NCBI RefSeq assembly: GCF_900105805.1
Contig: NZ_LT629788.1
Span: forward strand, 3,720,001-3,784,000
Direction: 5' to 3'
Origin: Pseudomonas moraviensis
Lineage (GTDB): Bacteria; Pseudomonadota; Gammaproteobacteria; Pseudomonadales; Pseudomonadaceae
DNA: 64,000 nt
Shown: one piece after another, positions 52,587-61,257 of the stretch
How the letters are laid out: each line of letters opens with the position of its first letter
Numbering within the stretch: the stretch's first letter is position 1
The notes under the pieces: generated by a model
What the model saw: only the letters and a program-made list of their open reading frames with translations
The model's database searches: none
What the model was told of the DNA's origin: nothing
Translations under genes and position numbers: made by a program

Positions 52587-52862
52587 GCCCTTAGCGAACA
52601 ATATTTCAGACCACCTTCAAGCGCGAGGAGCGGCGGGACACGCGGCTCCAGCGCAGTGCCTGCCTGGACTGGTTCCAACGTCGTGAGTCAAAGCGCGCTA
52701 TCAAAATGGATGTCGAGGTTGTGCCAGCCTGTGACGCCAGTTGCCGGATCGCTCGTTGCCCCCAAGGCGATCACCACCCGTATAATCACGCCCGCACAAC
52801 AGACCTCCACCGGCATTTTGCGTATTGGTTTGAAGCCCCCCCTTCTACGACAGACATCCCCC

Positions 52863-53192
52863 ATGGAAACCTCACTGGAAACCGTCGCCCTCTTCTCCCT
52901 CAAACTCGCCTACGAAGAAGAAGGCCTCAGCCCGATCCTGCGCGATGACATGGTCATGGGCGACTACCAAAAAGACGTTTTCGAATTGCTGGTGAAGCGC
53001 GGCGATGTCGAGTCCATTCAGTTCAAGCTGAACGAATGCCTGAACCTCGCGCTGGATGCGCTTGGCGGGGTCGAGAAGCCGTTAGGGCGGGAGTTACGCA
53101 AGTTGTCGGCGGAGTTGGCTCAGGCGCGATCCGTGGAGCAACTGGGTCTGCCGCTCCTCGCGCTGAAGGGGTATTTGCGCGACATTCTCTGA
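52863..53192 (+). CDS. Small acidic helical protein, function unknown
   Basis: A 109-residue protein that is mostly helical (METSLETVALFSLKLAYEEEGLSPILRDDMVMGDYQKDVFELLVKRGDVESIQFKLNECLNLALDALGG). No signal, membrane segment or known motif is seen. The frame is open for about 200 more bases upstream, but that part has no helical or charged pattern like the rest, so the ATG at 52863 is preferred even though no clear ribosome site precedes it. The 276 bases before it show no other gene. Size and acidity would fit an immunity or adaptor protein, which is speculation. Confidence 0.5.
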   Translation: METSLETVALFSLKLAYEEEGLSPILRDDMVMGDYQKDVFELLVKRGDVESIQFKLNECLNLALDALGGVEKPLGRELRKLSAELAQARSVEQLGLPLLALKGYLRDIL

Positions 53193-53210
53193 GCGCCGCG
53201 CGGTGGGTTC

Positions 53211-53579
53211 TTACAGTAGGTAGCTGGAGATGTATTTGGAGATCTCCACCATCGAGGTCTTGCCGGTGAACTCGAATTTCACTTTGCCCAGCGATGAAAA
53301 GTAGATCTCCAGTTCCGAATCCAGATCGAAGGTGCCCGAAGTTTCCACGGAGTAGGCGACGATGTTTTTGTAGGGCAGTGAGGTGAAATCCTTTTTGCTG
53401 CCGGTGATCCCCTGGACGTTGACGGCGATGATGCGTTTGTTGGTGAAGACCACGCCGTCACGCATGGCTTTGTAGGAATCGATGACTTGTTCGCCTTCCA
53501 GTAGCAGTGCGGTGACGCGCTCGGCGTACTCATCGTTCTGCTTGAGTTTGAAGAAGCCTTTGTTGTTGAAGTCGATCAT
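53211..53579 (-). CDS. PH-domain (bPH) protein
   Basis: A 122-residue cytoplasmic protein whose pattern fits the bacterial pleckstrin-homology fold: LLLEGEQVIDSYKAMRDGVVFTNKRIIAVNVQGITGSKKDFTSLPYKNIVAYSVETSGTFDLDSELEIYF followed by a C-terminal helix (MVEISKYISSYLL). These proteins are widespread and their binding partners are mostly unknown. GAGGA lies seven bases before the ATG. It is read leftward and converges on the gene ending at 53192. Confidence 0.8.
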   Translation of the reverse strand: MIDFNNKGFFKLKQNDEYAERVTALLLEGEQVIDSYKAMRDGVVFTNKRIIAVNVQGITGSKKDFTSLPYKNIVAYSVETSGTFDLDSELEIYFSSLGKVKFEFTGKTSMVEISKYISSYLL

Positions 53580-53743
53580 CTGTCCATCCTCTGAGTAAAA
53601 AAAACTCCCGGTAAAGCTTTGGCTCAGTGACGCGCCCTTAATGCGAAAGTGGCGCGATGCCAGTATTTTGTTATCTTGCGCCCAAATCTTTCGAGAGGCA
53701 CTGGCGCCTACCCGATCAAAGCGTTTTTCTGGAGTGGATTGCA

Positions 53744-54115
53744 ATGGATGGGTGGCTTTTTGTACTAGCTCTGGTCGTGACGTGGGTATGGGTCGTAGGC
53801 GAACGAGGTGATTGGAACCTGGTGACAGCCAACCTCGCCGGGTGTTTCGCTGGCTGGGTTGTCGGCTTGGTAGTGAAAGCGGTGTACGAGGGTTTCGTGG
53901 GCGGCACAAGCATGCAATCGTCGCCACACGTTGTGCGATCCCTGCTGATGGTGCTCAGCAGCCTTGGCGCGTTCGCCGGCGTTTGGATTTGGGTGGTGCA
54001 ACGCAAACGCCCCACGAGCAAGTTGACACGCCATATGATTGGCGCTGCTTTTGGCATTTTTGCTGGTTTCGACACGCTGATGCTGCTCACTCGGTTCATT
54101 CCTTTGAGTGCCTGA
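53744..54115 (+). CDS. Small membrane protein, function unknown (paralogue of the next gene's N-terminus)
   Basis: A 123-residue protein with four hydrophobic segments (WLFVLALVVTWVWVV, LAGCFAGWVVGLVVKAVY, LLMVLSSLGAFAGVWIWVV, MIGAAFGIFAGFDTLMLL). GGAG precedes the chosen ATG by 11 bases. The first 45 residues align with the N-terminus of the next gene: both have a hydrophobic helix, then RG-x-WNL, then an AG..AG helix ending in LVV. No known family is recognised. Confidence 0.55.
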   Translation: MDGWLFVLALVVTWVWVVGERGDWNLVTANLAGCFAGWVVGLVVKAVYEGFVGGTSMQSSPHVVRSLLMVLSSLGAFAGVWIWVVQRKRPTSKLTRHMIGAAFGIFAGFDTLMLLTRFIPLSA

Positions 54116-54207
54116 CAGGGCGGACCAACAGGTTTGCTATCGTGCAGCCCTGTTGGAATGATTCGTGTGTCATCTAAAGAATTTCAAGGTTTGAGGAAAA
54201 GGATCAA

Positions 54208-54960
54208 ATGGAGTTTCTGTATTTCCTGTTGTTTTTGCTCGTCTGGGGCCTCATGTGGCGCTGGGTAATGAAAAACCGCGGCAGCTGGAATCTGTTCTTT
54301 GGCACGTTCGCTGGTGTTCTGGCCGGGTTCATCGTCGCCCTGGTGGTACTGTCGATCACCCTCGCCTTATTCCCTCTGGCGCCGCGCTCCCCTGTCGAAC
54401 AAACGCAAAGCAACGAGGCTGAAATCTCCTCTTCTTCCCCCGCGCCCGTTACACAAACCGTGTCCAGGTTGATGCCGGTGATCGCCTCCACGCCGGATAC
54501 TTCCGACAACCTTGTCGACTATGTCGCCAGCGCACCTCAGAACGAGCCCTCTCCGCCCGAGTCCGCGCTGTTGCCGAACTACAGCGAACGCCTGCCCTCT
54601 TCGCTGCTCGAAAGGGATTTCAAGGACATCATGGGCAATGACTTTGTCGTGTCGCGCCGGCTGGCGGGCAGCAATGCGAATGCGGACAGATCGCTGATGG
54701 CGTTCATGATGTGCGACCCCTTCATCAAGCGCGCCATGCGTTTTGCAGCAGCGACTTCCATCGCAGGTGCCGAGAGCGCCAGCAGCCATCGGTTCAAAGA
54801 TCAGACTTACAGCATTAACGGCACCCTGACCGCTCGCAACATGTTGGGCGACGATGTCCGCTATGCCTACGATTGTTCAGTTCAGCAAGTGGACGGCAAC
54901 AATCCTGACAAGGCCGCATGGCGACTGCTCGGCCTGAAGTTGAAAAAGGTCGACTCTTAA
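54208..54960 (+). CDS. Membrane-anchored protein with unknown C-terminal domain
   Basis: A 250-residue protein. Two N-terminal membrane segments (FLYFLLFLLVWGLMWRWVM and FFGTFAGVLAGFIVALVVLSITLALF) resemble those of the gene before it. A serine/proline-rich linker (residues about 55-115) leads to a C-terminal domain (DFKDIMGNDFVVSRRLAG ... MMCDPFIKRAMRFAA ... TYSINGTLTARNMLGDDVRYAYDCSVQQ) with two cysteines and a beta-rich end. I do not recognise this domain. The two genes are 92 bases apart on the same strand. Confidence 0.6.
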   Translation: MEFLYFLLFLLVWGLMWRWVMKNRGSWNLFFGTFAGVLAGFIVALVVLSITLALFPLAPRSPVEQTQSNEAEISSSSPAPVTQTVSRLMPVIASTPDTSDNLVDYVASAPQNEPSPPESALLPNYSERLPSSLLERDFKDIMGNDFVVSRRLAGSNANADRSLMAFMMCDPFIKRAMRFAAATSIAGAESASSHRFKDQTYSINGTLTARNMLGDDVRYAYDCSVQQVDGNNPDKAAWRLLGLKLKKVDS

Positions 54961-55030
54961 GACTCATTTAAGGGATCAAGGTGCCGGCTGCGCTATCATC
55001 GCCGGCCTGTGCGCCTTGAGCTTTACCCTG

Positions 55031-56950
55031 ATGTTTTCAACACCCGATGACCTGATCTCGCTGCCTCCTGTCCTCGCCGGCCCGCTGCTGCGACGGCTGG
55101 AGCCGACGCGCGTGGTGCTGTGGCTGGTGGGCTCGCGTGAACTGTCGCTGACCTTGCGCCTGCAGGGTGTAGGAGACATTCCGCTCGAATCGGAGAAATG
55201 CACGGTCATTGCCGTAGGCCGTCATGCCTTTGTGCATCTGATCGACGTTCAACTTGAAAGCGCCCTACCCTGCGACACGTTTATCGATTACGACCTGCTG
55301 ATTGATGACGCCATCGGCATGGCTGAATGGGCACCGCATCTGCTTTACGCCGGTGCTACCTGCGCGAACCTCGTGGTGTGTTCACGGATCGACCAATTGC
55401 TCCACGGCTCCTGCCGCAAGCCGCATCATCCGGCAACCGATGGTTTGCTCTGCGTCGATCAACTGCTGGCCGACGAAACCGATGCGCAACAACGTCCGGC
55501 GTTGCTGATGATGAGCGGTGATCAGGTATATGCCGACGACGTCGCCGGGCCAATGCTGCGGGCGATTCATGCCTTGATCGAGCGTCTCGGTCTGTTCGAT
55601 GAGCACCTTGACGGTGCCGTGGTCAGCGACAGCGCCAAGCTCTACCAACACCCTGCCAGCTATTACCACCGTGCGGATTTGTTACCGGCGCTGGAGAGCA
55701 ACGAGACCTTGCGCGAGCGATTTTTCGGTGGCGCGCGTAAGCCGATTTTCACCAGCAGCAGCGCCGACAATCACCTGGTGACGTTCGCCGAAGTCATGGC
55801 GATGTACATGCTGGTGTGGTCGCCGACGCCGTGGTCGCTGATCAATCCGAGCGCGCCGACGCTGACGCCGGAACGCCTGAAGCGCTACAACCTTGAGCAG
55901 ATGCGTATCGATGCGTTCAAGGCTGGCCTTGGCAACGTCGCGCGGGCGCTGGCGCATCTGCCGAGCCTGATGATTTTCGATGATCACGACATCACCGATG
56001 ACTGGAATCTCTCCGCGCAGTGGGAGGAAACCGCCTACGGCCATCCGTTCTCCAAACGCATCATCGGCAACGCGCTGATCGCCTATATGTTGTGCCAGGG
56101 CTGGGGCAACAATCCGGATGCCTTCAAGGGCGTGCTGGAGCAGACCGCGCAACTGAGCGCCAGTGGCGATGACGGCTATCTGGACATGCCGGTGCAGGAT
56201 GATCTGATTGATCAGTTACTGCGTTTTCAGCAGTGGCATTTCGTGTTGCCGAGCAGTCCTGCCCTGGTGGTGATCGACACGCGCACGCGGCGCTGGCGCA
56301 GCGAGATGGCCCTCAAGCAACCGTCGGGCCTGCTCGACTGGGAGGCCTTGAGCGAACTGCAACAGGAACTGCTCGATCACCCTTCGGCAATCATCGTGTC
56401 GCCGGCGCCGATATTCGGCGTGAAGCTGATTGAAACCGTGCAGAAGGTGTTCAGCTGGTGCGGTTATCCACTGCTGGTCGACGCGGAAAACTGGATGGCC
56501 CATCGCGGCGCGGCCCAGGTGATCCTGAACATTTTCCGACACTCGCGCACACCCGGGAACTACGTGGTGCTGTCCGGCGATGTGCATTATTCCTTCGTCT
56601 ATGAAGTCCTGATCCGCCACCGCAAGGCCGGCCCACGGATCTGGCAGATCACCAGCAGCGGCATCAAGAACGAATTCCCTGCAACCCTGCTGGAATGGTT
56701 CGACCGCCTCAACCGCTGGCTCTACTCACCACGCTCGCCGTTGAACTGGTTCACCAAACGCCGGCTGATGCGCATCGTCCCGTATACCCCGGAACATGCC
56801 GAGGCCGGGGAACGGCTGTGGAATTCGGCGGGGATTGGACAGGTGTATTTCAATGAACAGGGGCAGCCGAGCAAGATTGTTCAGCACAACTCGAATGGGG
56901 CGGTGAAGACGAGGATGCTGGCGCCGGAGGTTGAAGATGCGCCGGATTGA
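55031..56950 (+). CDS. PhoD-like metallophosphatase
   Basis: A 639-residue protein of the alkaline phosphatase D family. Metal motifs are SGDQVYADDVAG, FDDHDITDDWNLS and VLSGDVHYSFVYEV. There is no signal or Tat peptide, unlike secreted PhoD, so this is the cytoplasmic type found in many pseudomonads. The first 90 residues form a beta-domain. The ATG at 55031 is chosen over a TTG five codons earlier. Substrate unknown; phosphodiesterase activity is the family's usual one. It stands alone. Confidence 0.85.
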   Translation: MFSTPDDLISLPPVLAGPLLRRLEPTRVVLWLVGSRELSLTLRLQGVGDIPLESEKCTVIAVGRHAFVHLIDVQLESALPCDTFIDYDLLIDDAIGMAEWAPHLLYAGATCANLVVCSRIDQLLHGSCRKPHHPATDGLLCVDQLLADETDAQQRPALLMMSGDQVYADDVAGPMLRAIHALIERLGLFDEHLDGAVVSDSAKLYQHPASYYHRADLLPALESNETLRERFFGGARKPIFTSSSADNHLVTFAEVMAMYMLVWSPTPWSLINPSAPTLTPERLKRYNLEQMRIDAFKAGLGNVARALAHLPSLMIFDDHDITDDWNLSAQWEETAYGHPFSKRIIGNALIAYMLCQGWGNNPDAFKGVLEQTAQLSASGDDGYLDMPVQDDLIDQLLRFQQWHFVLPSSPALVVIDTRTRRWRSEMALKQPSGLLDWEALSELQQELLDHPSAIIVSPAPIFGVKLIETVQKVFSWCGYPLLVDAENWMAHRGAAQVILNIFRHSRTPGNYVVLSGDVHYSFVYEVLIRHRKAGPRIWQITSSGIKNEFPATLLEWFDRLNRWLYSPRSPLNWFTKRRLMRIVPYTPEHAEAGERLWNSAGIGQVYFNEQGQPSKIVQHNSNGAVKTRMLAPEVEDAPD

Positions 56951-57181
56951 AGCAGTAGCCATTTCCTACATCGGCTAGGTCATGGGATGACGAAATAAGG
57001 GCTTCGCGACACTGAACAGGACGGAGGAGGATTACAACCTTCTCAGAAACGTCTCGAATATTACTGAGCGATACTGATTGAAGTCGCAGTCAGCCCTGCT
57101 GCGACACAACCACTGGTAGGTGTCGCCTTGTCATCCTGTACTCATTTCTGTACGTTCTCTGCAACCAGCGAGGACTTCAAT

Positions 57182-57436
57182 ATGCAAACCATCAACTACA
57201 CCACCGCCCGTGCGCATTTGGCCGAGACGATGGACCGTGTCAATGAAGATCGTGCGCCGCTATTGGTCACTCGGCAGAAAGGTGAACCAGTAGTGATGAT
57301 GTCTTTGGCCGAATACAACGCATTGGAAGAAACAGCGTATTTGCTTCGCTCCCCCGCCAACGCCGAACGGCTGATGAAATCCATCGGTGAGTTACGCGCC
57401 GGCAAAGCCAAAGTCAGGCAATTGATCGAAGAATGA
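57182..57436 (+). CDS. yefM: Antitoxin YefM (Phd/YefM family)
   Basis: An 84-residue antitoxin: an N-terminal Phd/YefM DNA-binding and dimer domain (MQTINYTTARAHLAETMDRVNEDRAPLLVTRQKGEPVVMMSLAEYNALEETAYLLRSP) and a C-terminal toxin-binding tail (LMKSIGELRAGKAKVRQLIEE). An upstream in-frame start would add 18 residues outside the family. Its stop overlaps the yoeB ATG (ATGA). The complex would repress its own promoter in the 231-base gap upstream. Confidence 0.94.
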   Translation: MQTINYTTARAHLAETMDRVNEDRAPLLVTRQKGEPVVMMSLAEYNALEETAYLLRSPANAERLMKSIGELRAGKAKVRQLIEE

Positions 57437-57687
57437 AAATCGACTTCACGCCCACAGGCTGGGAAGACTATTTGTGGTTTCAGCAAAACGACAAGGCTGG
57501 GCTCAAGCGCATCAATCTTCTGATCAAAGCAATCAAGCGCGAACCGTTTGAGGGTGTCGGTAAACCAGAGGCGCTCAAACATAATATGAGCGGCCTCTGG
57601 TCACGCCGAGTAACGGCCGAACATCGTCTGGTGTACAGGGTTGAGGACGGCGAAATCTGCGTCATCAGTTGCCGGTATCACTATTGA
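57433..57687 (+). CDS. yoeB: Toxin YoeB, ribosome-dependent mRNA interferase
   Basis: An 84-residue RelE-fold endoribonuclease, the exact length of E. coli YoeB, that cuts mRNA at the ribosomal A site. Conserved parts are GKPEALKHNMSGLWSRRVTAEHRLVY and the terminal CRYHY; the catalytic Glu, Arg, His and Tyr positions are all kept, so it should be active. Its last seven bases overlap the 3' end of the convergent aminotransferase gene. Confidence 0.95.
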   Translation: MKIDFTPTGWEDYLWFQQNDKAGLKRINLLIKAIKREPFEGVGKPEALKHNMSGLWSRRVTAEHRLVYRVEDGEICVISCRYHY

Positions 57688-58868
57688 ACCTGAGCTGAAT
57701 CAGTCATCAGAGCCCGCCCAACCCCTCTGACAATCATCCCCACCTCGCGCTCATCAATCGTCAACGGCGGCAGCAACCTGATGGTCTTGCCACGAGTCAC
57801 GTTGATCAACAACCCATGATCCCGCGCGGCGATCAGCGTCAGGTCGCGCACCGGTTGTTTCAGCTCGATGCCGATCATCAGGCCCTGCCCACGAATCGCC
57901 AGCACGTTCGGGTTGTCTGCCAGTTCGGCGCGCAGGCGTTCCAGCAACCGTGCACCCTGCACCCGCGCATTCTCCAGCAGGCCTTGTTCTTCGATGATGT
58001 CCAGCACCGTGCAGCCGACCCGGCAGGCCAGTGGATTGCCGCCGAAGGTGCTGCCGTGGCTGCCCGGGGTGAACAGGTCGGCCGCGCGGCCGCGGGCCAG
58101 GCAGGCGCCAATCGGCACGCCATTGCCGAGGCCTTTGGCCAGGGTCATGACGTCGGGGACGATGCCTTCGTGCTGAAAGGCGAACCACTGCCCGGTGCGG
58201 CCGATGCCGGTCTGGATTTCATCGAGCATCAGCAGCCATGCATGGCGATTGCAGAGGTCGCGCAGGGCCTTGAGATAACCCGGCGGTGCGACTTGCACGC
58301 CGCTTTCGCCCTGGATCGGCTCGACCAGAATGGCCACGATGCGCGCGCCATGTTTGCGCTGTATTTGCTCCAGCGCCGCGAGATCGCCGAACGGCACTTT
58401 GACGAAATCCCCCGGCAATTCGTTGAATCCCAGCCGCACTGCCGGGCCATCGCTGGCGGACAACGTGCCAAGCGTGCGGCCATGAAACGCGTTGGCCATG
58501 ACCACCACCAGCGGCTGCTCGATACCTTTGCGCCAGCCGTACAGACGTGCCAGTTTAAGTGCCGTCTCGTTCGCTTCGGCCCCGGAATTGTTGAAGAACG
58601 CGCGCTCCATCCCCGACAACGCCGTCAGCCGTTTAGCCAGTTGTTGCTGCCAATCGATGCTGTACAGGTTGGAGGTGTGCAACAGCAATCCCGCTTGCTC
58701 GCTGATCGCCGAGACAATGCGCGGATGCGAGTGGCCGACGTTGGTCACTGCCACACCGGCAACGGCGTCCAGGTATTCGCGCCCCGCCTGATCCCACAGG
58801 CGCGTGCCCAGGCCTTTGGTGAAACTCAGGGCCAGTGGTTGGTAGGTGTTCATCAGGGCGGCGGTCAT
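57681..58868 (-). CDS. Class III PLP aminotransferase, acetylornithine-transaminase like
   Basis: A 395-residue class III aminotransferase. The PLP lysine is in MTLAKGLGNGVPIGACLA, with LDEIQTGIGRTGQWFAFQHEG and NSGAEANETALKLAR upstream. The fold and length fit ArgD/AstC-type enzymes acting on acetylornithine, succinylornithine or other omega-amino substrates. A divergent LysR gene about 100 bases away suggests regulated use and not the constitutive ArgD. GGAG precedes the chosen ATG by 8 bases. Confidence 0.8.
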   Translation of the reverse strand: MTAALMNTYQPLALSFTKGLGTRLWDQAGREYLDAVAGVAVTNVGHSHPRIVSAISEQAGLLLHTSNLYSIDWQQQLAKRLTALSGMERAFFNNSGAEANETALKLARLYGWRKGIEQPLVVVMANAFHGRTLGTLSASDGPAVRLGFNELPGDFVKVPFGDLAALEQIQRKHGARIVAILVEPIQGESGVQVAPPGYLKALRDLCNRHAWLLMLDEIQTGIGRTGQWFAFQHEGIVPDVMTLAKGLGNGVPIGACLARGRAADLFTPGSHGSTFGGNPLACRVGCTVLDIIEEQGLLENARVQGARLLERLRAELADNPNVLAIRGQGLMIGIELKQPVRDLTLIAARDHGLLINVTRGKTIRLLPPLTIDEREVGMIVRGVGRALMTDSAQVQ

Positions 58869-58970
58869 GACGTGAAACTCCATTGCAGGTCGGTGTTTTT
58901 GCAGTATGGTTAGCCACCTGAGCTGGATAAACCCGGAATAACTTCAATCATTTAAAAGCCGAGCTTGATA

Positions 58971-59891
58971 ATGGATCTGTTCCAGTCGATGGGCGTTTAC
59001 GTCAAAGTGGTCGAAACGGGGAGCATGACGGCAGCCGCCGCAAAGTGCGAAATGTCGACGACGATGGTGGGCAATCATCTACGCGCGCTGGAGCAACGCC
59101 TCGGTGTGCAACTGTTGCAACGCACCACGCGGCGTCAGCGCCTGACCGAATTCGGCAGCGTCTATTATCAACGCTGCCTGGAAGTGCTTGGCCTGGTGGC
59201 GGACTCCGAACGCCTTGCCGAACAAGCATCGGATGAGCCGCGCGGCTTGCTGCGCATCACCGCGCCGCTGACCTTCGGCGTCGAACGACTGACCCCGGCC
59301 CTCAGCGAATATTCGTTGCTGTATCCGCAAGTGAAACTCGACGTGGTGCTGACCAACAGCCGCCCGGATCTGCTGGAAAACGGCCTCGATGTTGCGTTCC
59401 GCCTGGGCAATTTCGACCAGTCCAACCTGATCGCCCGCCCCCTGATCGACTACACCCTGACGGTCTGCGCCTCCCCCGAATACATCGCGCGACGCGGCAT
59501 GCCGCACACACCACAGGACTTGCAGCAGCACGATTGCCTGTCCTTCGCCTACCCGGCCGGGGATGATTGGCAATCGGTGGAAAAACGCTGGCGTCTGAGC
59601 GGCCCGGAAGGCGAAGTCCTCATCGACGTCAGCGGGCCGATGCTGATCAACAGCTCCGCCGGACTGCATCAGGCGGCGCGCAACGGCATGGGCATCATGA
59701 TGCTGCCCGATGCCTTGGTGGAGCAGGACTTGCGCGACGGCAAACTGGTCAGGGTGATGGCCGACTACCAACCACCGAGCCGACCGATGCATCTGCTGTA
59801 TGCGCAGGATCGCTATCGACTGCCGAAGCTGAGACGGTTCGTCGAGTTTGCGATGCGTACGTGGGGGAAACCTGACGTCGGCCGGCCGTAA
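58971..59891 (+). CDS. LysR-family transcriptional regulator
   Basis: A 306-residue LTTR. The N-terminal winged helix is MDLFQSMGVYVKVVETGSMTAAAAKCEMSTTMVGNHLRALEQRLGVQLLQRTTRRQRLTEFG, of the subgroup with KVVETGSM that includes CrgA-like proteins, followed by the two-part effector domain (LRITAPLTFGVERLTPALSEY). It is divergent from the aminotransferase gene and probably controls it; effector unknown. The ATG at 58971 replaces an in-frame TTG two codons earlier. Confidence 0.88.
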   Translation: MDLFQSMGVYVKVVETGSMTAAAAKCEMSTTMVGNHLRALEQRLGVQLLQRTTRRQRLTEFGSVYYQRCLEVLGLVADSERLAEQASDEPRGLLRITAPLTFGVERLTPALSEYSLLYPQVKLDVVLTNSRPDLLENGLDVAFRLGNFDQSNLIARPLIDYTLTVCASPEYIARRGMPHTPQDLQQHDCLSFAYPAGDDWQSVEKRWRLSGPEGEVLIDVSGPMLINSSAGLHQAARNGMGIMMLPDALVEQDLRDGKLVRVMADYQPPSRPMHLLYAQDRYRLPKLRRFVEFAMRTWGKPDVGRP

Positions 59892-59930
59892 TCATTCACG
59901 ATGGACAATTACAAAGGACTGGTACCAACC

Positions 59931-60335
59931 ATGAACGACGCCCTGACCGTGCGCAACTTGCATCCCGGCGAAACAGAGTCGGCGAGGCTGTTTCTCGACC
60001 AGCATGGCTGGGGCCATCGCACCGGTGATGCCGACTCTTTTGCTCGTCTGATTCACCATTCGCAGCGCACGGCTGTCGCGCTCGCAGGCGAGCAGATTGT
60101 GGGATTCGCTCGAGCGATTACCGATGAGGTCTCCAACGGCTATCTGTCGATGGTGGTGGTCGATGACCAGCATCGGCGCAAGGGAATTGGCCGGGCACTG
60201 GTAGAGCATGTGATGGGCGATGACCCCGCTATCACCTGGCTGCTACGCGCAGGACGCGAAGGCGCTGAAGCTTTTTTTGCCAGCCTGGGCTTCGAGAAGT
60301 CCGTGATTGCCATGGAACGTCCGCGCCGCAAATAG
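59931..60335 (+). CDS. GNAT-family N-acetyltransferase
   Basis: A 134-residue acetyl-CoA-dependent acetyltransferase. Motif A is seen in LSMVVVDDQHRRKGIGRALVEHVM (RRKGIG pyrophosphate loop), and the end AGREGAEAFFASLGFEKSVIAMERPRRK is the usual GNAT motif B. The ATG at 59931 follows AAGGA at a rather long spacing; another ATG ten codons earlier is possible. Substrate unknown. It follows the LysR gene by 39 bases and may be co-transcribed. Confidence 0.8.
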   Translation: MNDALTVRNLHPGETESARLFLDQHGWGHRTGDADSFARLIHHSQRTAVALAGEQIVGFARAITDEVSNGYLSMVVVDDQHRRKGIGRALVEHVMGDDPAITWLLRAGREGAEAFFASLGFEKSVIAMERPRRK

Positions 60336-60468
60336 CGCGCAGTGGAAAAATCCCGACCGGCAGACCGTTGCTCCGTGACAACGCCGCCCCGCTCCCCTAA
60401 ATTAGGCGGCCTGAAAAAGACCTCGTGCTTTCTCGCCTCAACTCAAGTTAAAAAGTAGTGAAATTTCA

Positions 60469-61170
60469 ATGTCCGATTTCAACACCGCTGAATCCGTAGT
60501 CACCCAGTCGTCCAAAGCGGAATACGAAAACTCCATCAATCTTTCACAACACCTGCCTCAAGCCAAAATCATCAGCGAGATGGTCTTGGACGCGTTCCAG
60601 TCGACCCGCGAAAGCGACCAGATCCGCGAATTGCGTGCGGCGATCCGTCAGGCGCATGACAGCTTTGATGACGACAAGGCGTACGAGCTGATGGGCGAAC
60701 TCAAGCGCCTGAAAGACGCCGAGGCAGCGGACATCGCTGCACTGGAAGACTTGAGCAGCAAGTTCTCGATCGGGCGCATTCTGTCCAGCTTCAAGGACGA
60801 TCCGGCATTCCAGGAAATCGTTTATGGCCTGGCCCTGAAAGTGCTGAATCAGACTCACCAGGCGATCAGCAACCCGAGCGGCGGCAAGAGCAAGGCTGCA
60901 AAAAAGAAAGAAGTGGAAATCTTCACCATCAGCAAGGACGGCGCCAGCGTAACTCTGCCAATGCGCACGCCGCGTTCGCGTCTGAACGTTGACCGTGCGG
61001 CGCTGGAGTTCCTCGGCTTTACCTTCGTGGGTGAAGGCGATGAAGCCGAGCTGGAGAGCGAAACCTTCGTCGATAACGCCGGCACCGAACAGGCTGTGAA
61101 CCGCAAGAACATCATCACCGCGCTGCAGCAGCAGACCGCGTTTGACGGGTATAGCATCGCGGCGCAGTAA
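60469..61170 (+). CDS. Cytoplasmic protein of unknown function
   Basis: A 233-residue soluble protein. The first half is helical and charged (residues about 35-100, IRELRAAIRQAHDSFDDDKAYELMGELKRLKDAEAADIAALEDLSSKF), with a lysine-rich hinge near 145-152 (GKSKAAKKKEVEIF), then a small beta-rich domain (TISKDGASVTLPMRTPRSRLNVDRAALEFLGFTFVGEGDEAELES). No domain is recognised. Codon use looks like its neighbours. A terminator follows. A coiled-coil plus small-domain layout suggests a structural or nucleoid role, which is only a guess. Confidence 0.55.
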   Translation: MSDFNTAESVVTQSSKAEYENSINLSQHLPQAKIISEMVLDAFQSTRESDQIRELRAAIRQAHDSFDDDKAYELMGELKRLKDAEAADIAALEDLSSKFSIGRILSSFKDDPAFQEIVYGLALKVLNQTHQAISNPSGGKSKAAKKKEVEIFTISKDGASVTLPMRTPRSRLNVDRAALEFLGFTFVGEGDEAELESETFVDNAGTEQAVNRKNIITALQQQTAFDGYSIAAQ

Positions 61171-61191
61171 TCTGCCAAGCGCTTGCGAAAA

Positions 61192-61226
61192 AGCCTCGTG
61201 CTGAGCAATCAGACGGGGCTTTTTTT
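61192..61226 (+). terminator. Terminator after the 233-residue protein gene
   Basis: AGCCTCGT and ACGGGGCT pair (one G-T) over a 13-base loop at 61192-61220, followed by six T. It begins 21 bases after the stop codon. Confidence 0.8.
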
Positions 61227-61257
61227 CGGCTTGGGATCGGTGGTGTAGCTAACATCG

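Noticed and set aside
52656..52862. Longer start for the gene ending at 53192
   Set aside because: The 69 extra residues lack the helical, acidic character of the rest and look like translated intergenic DNA.
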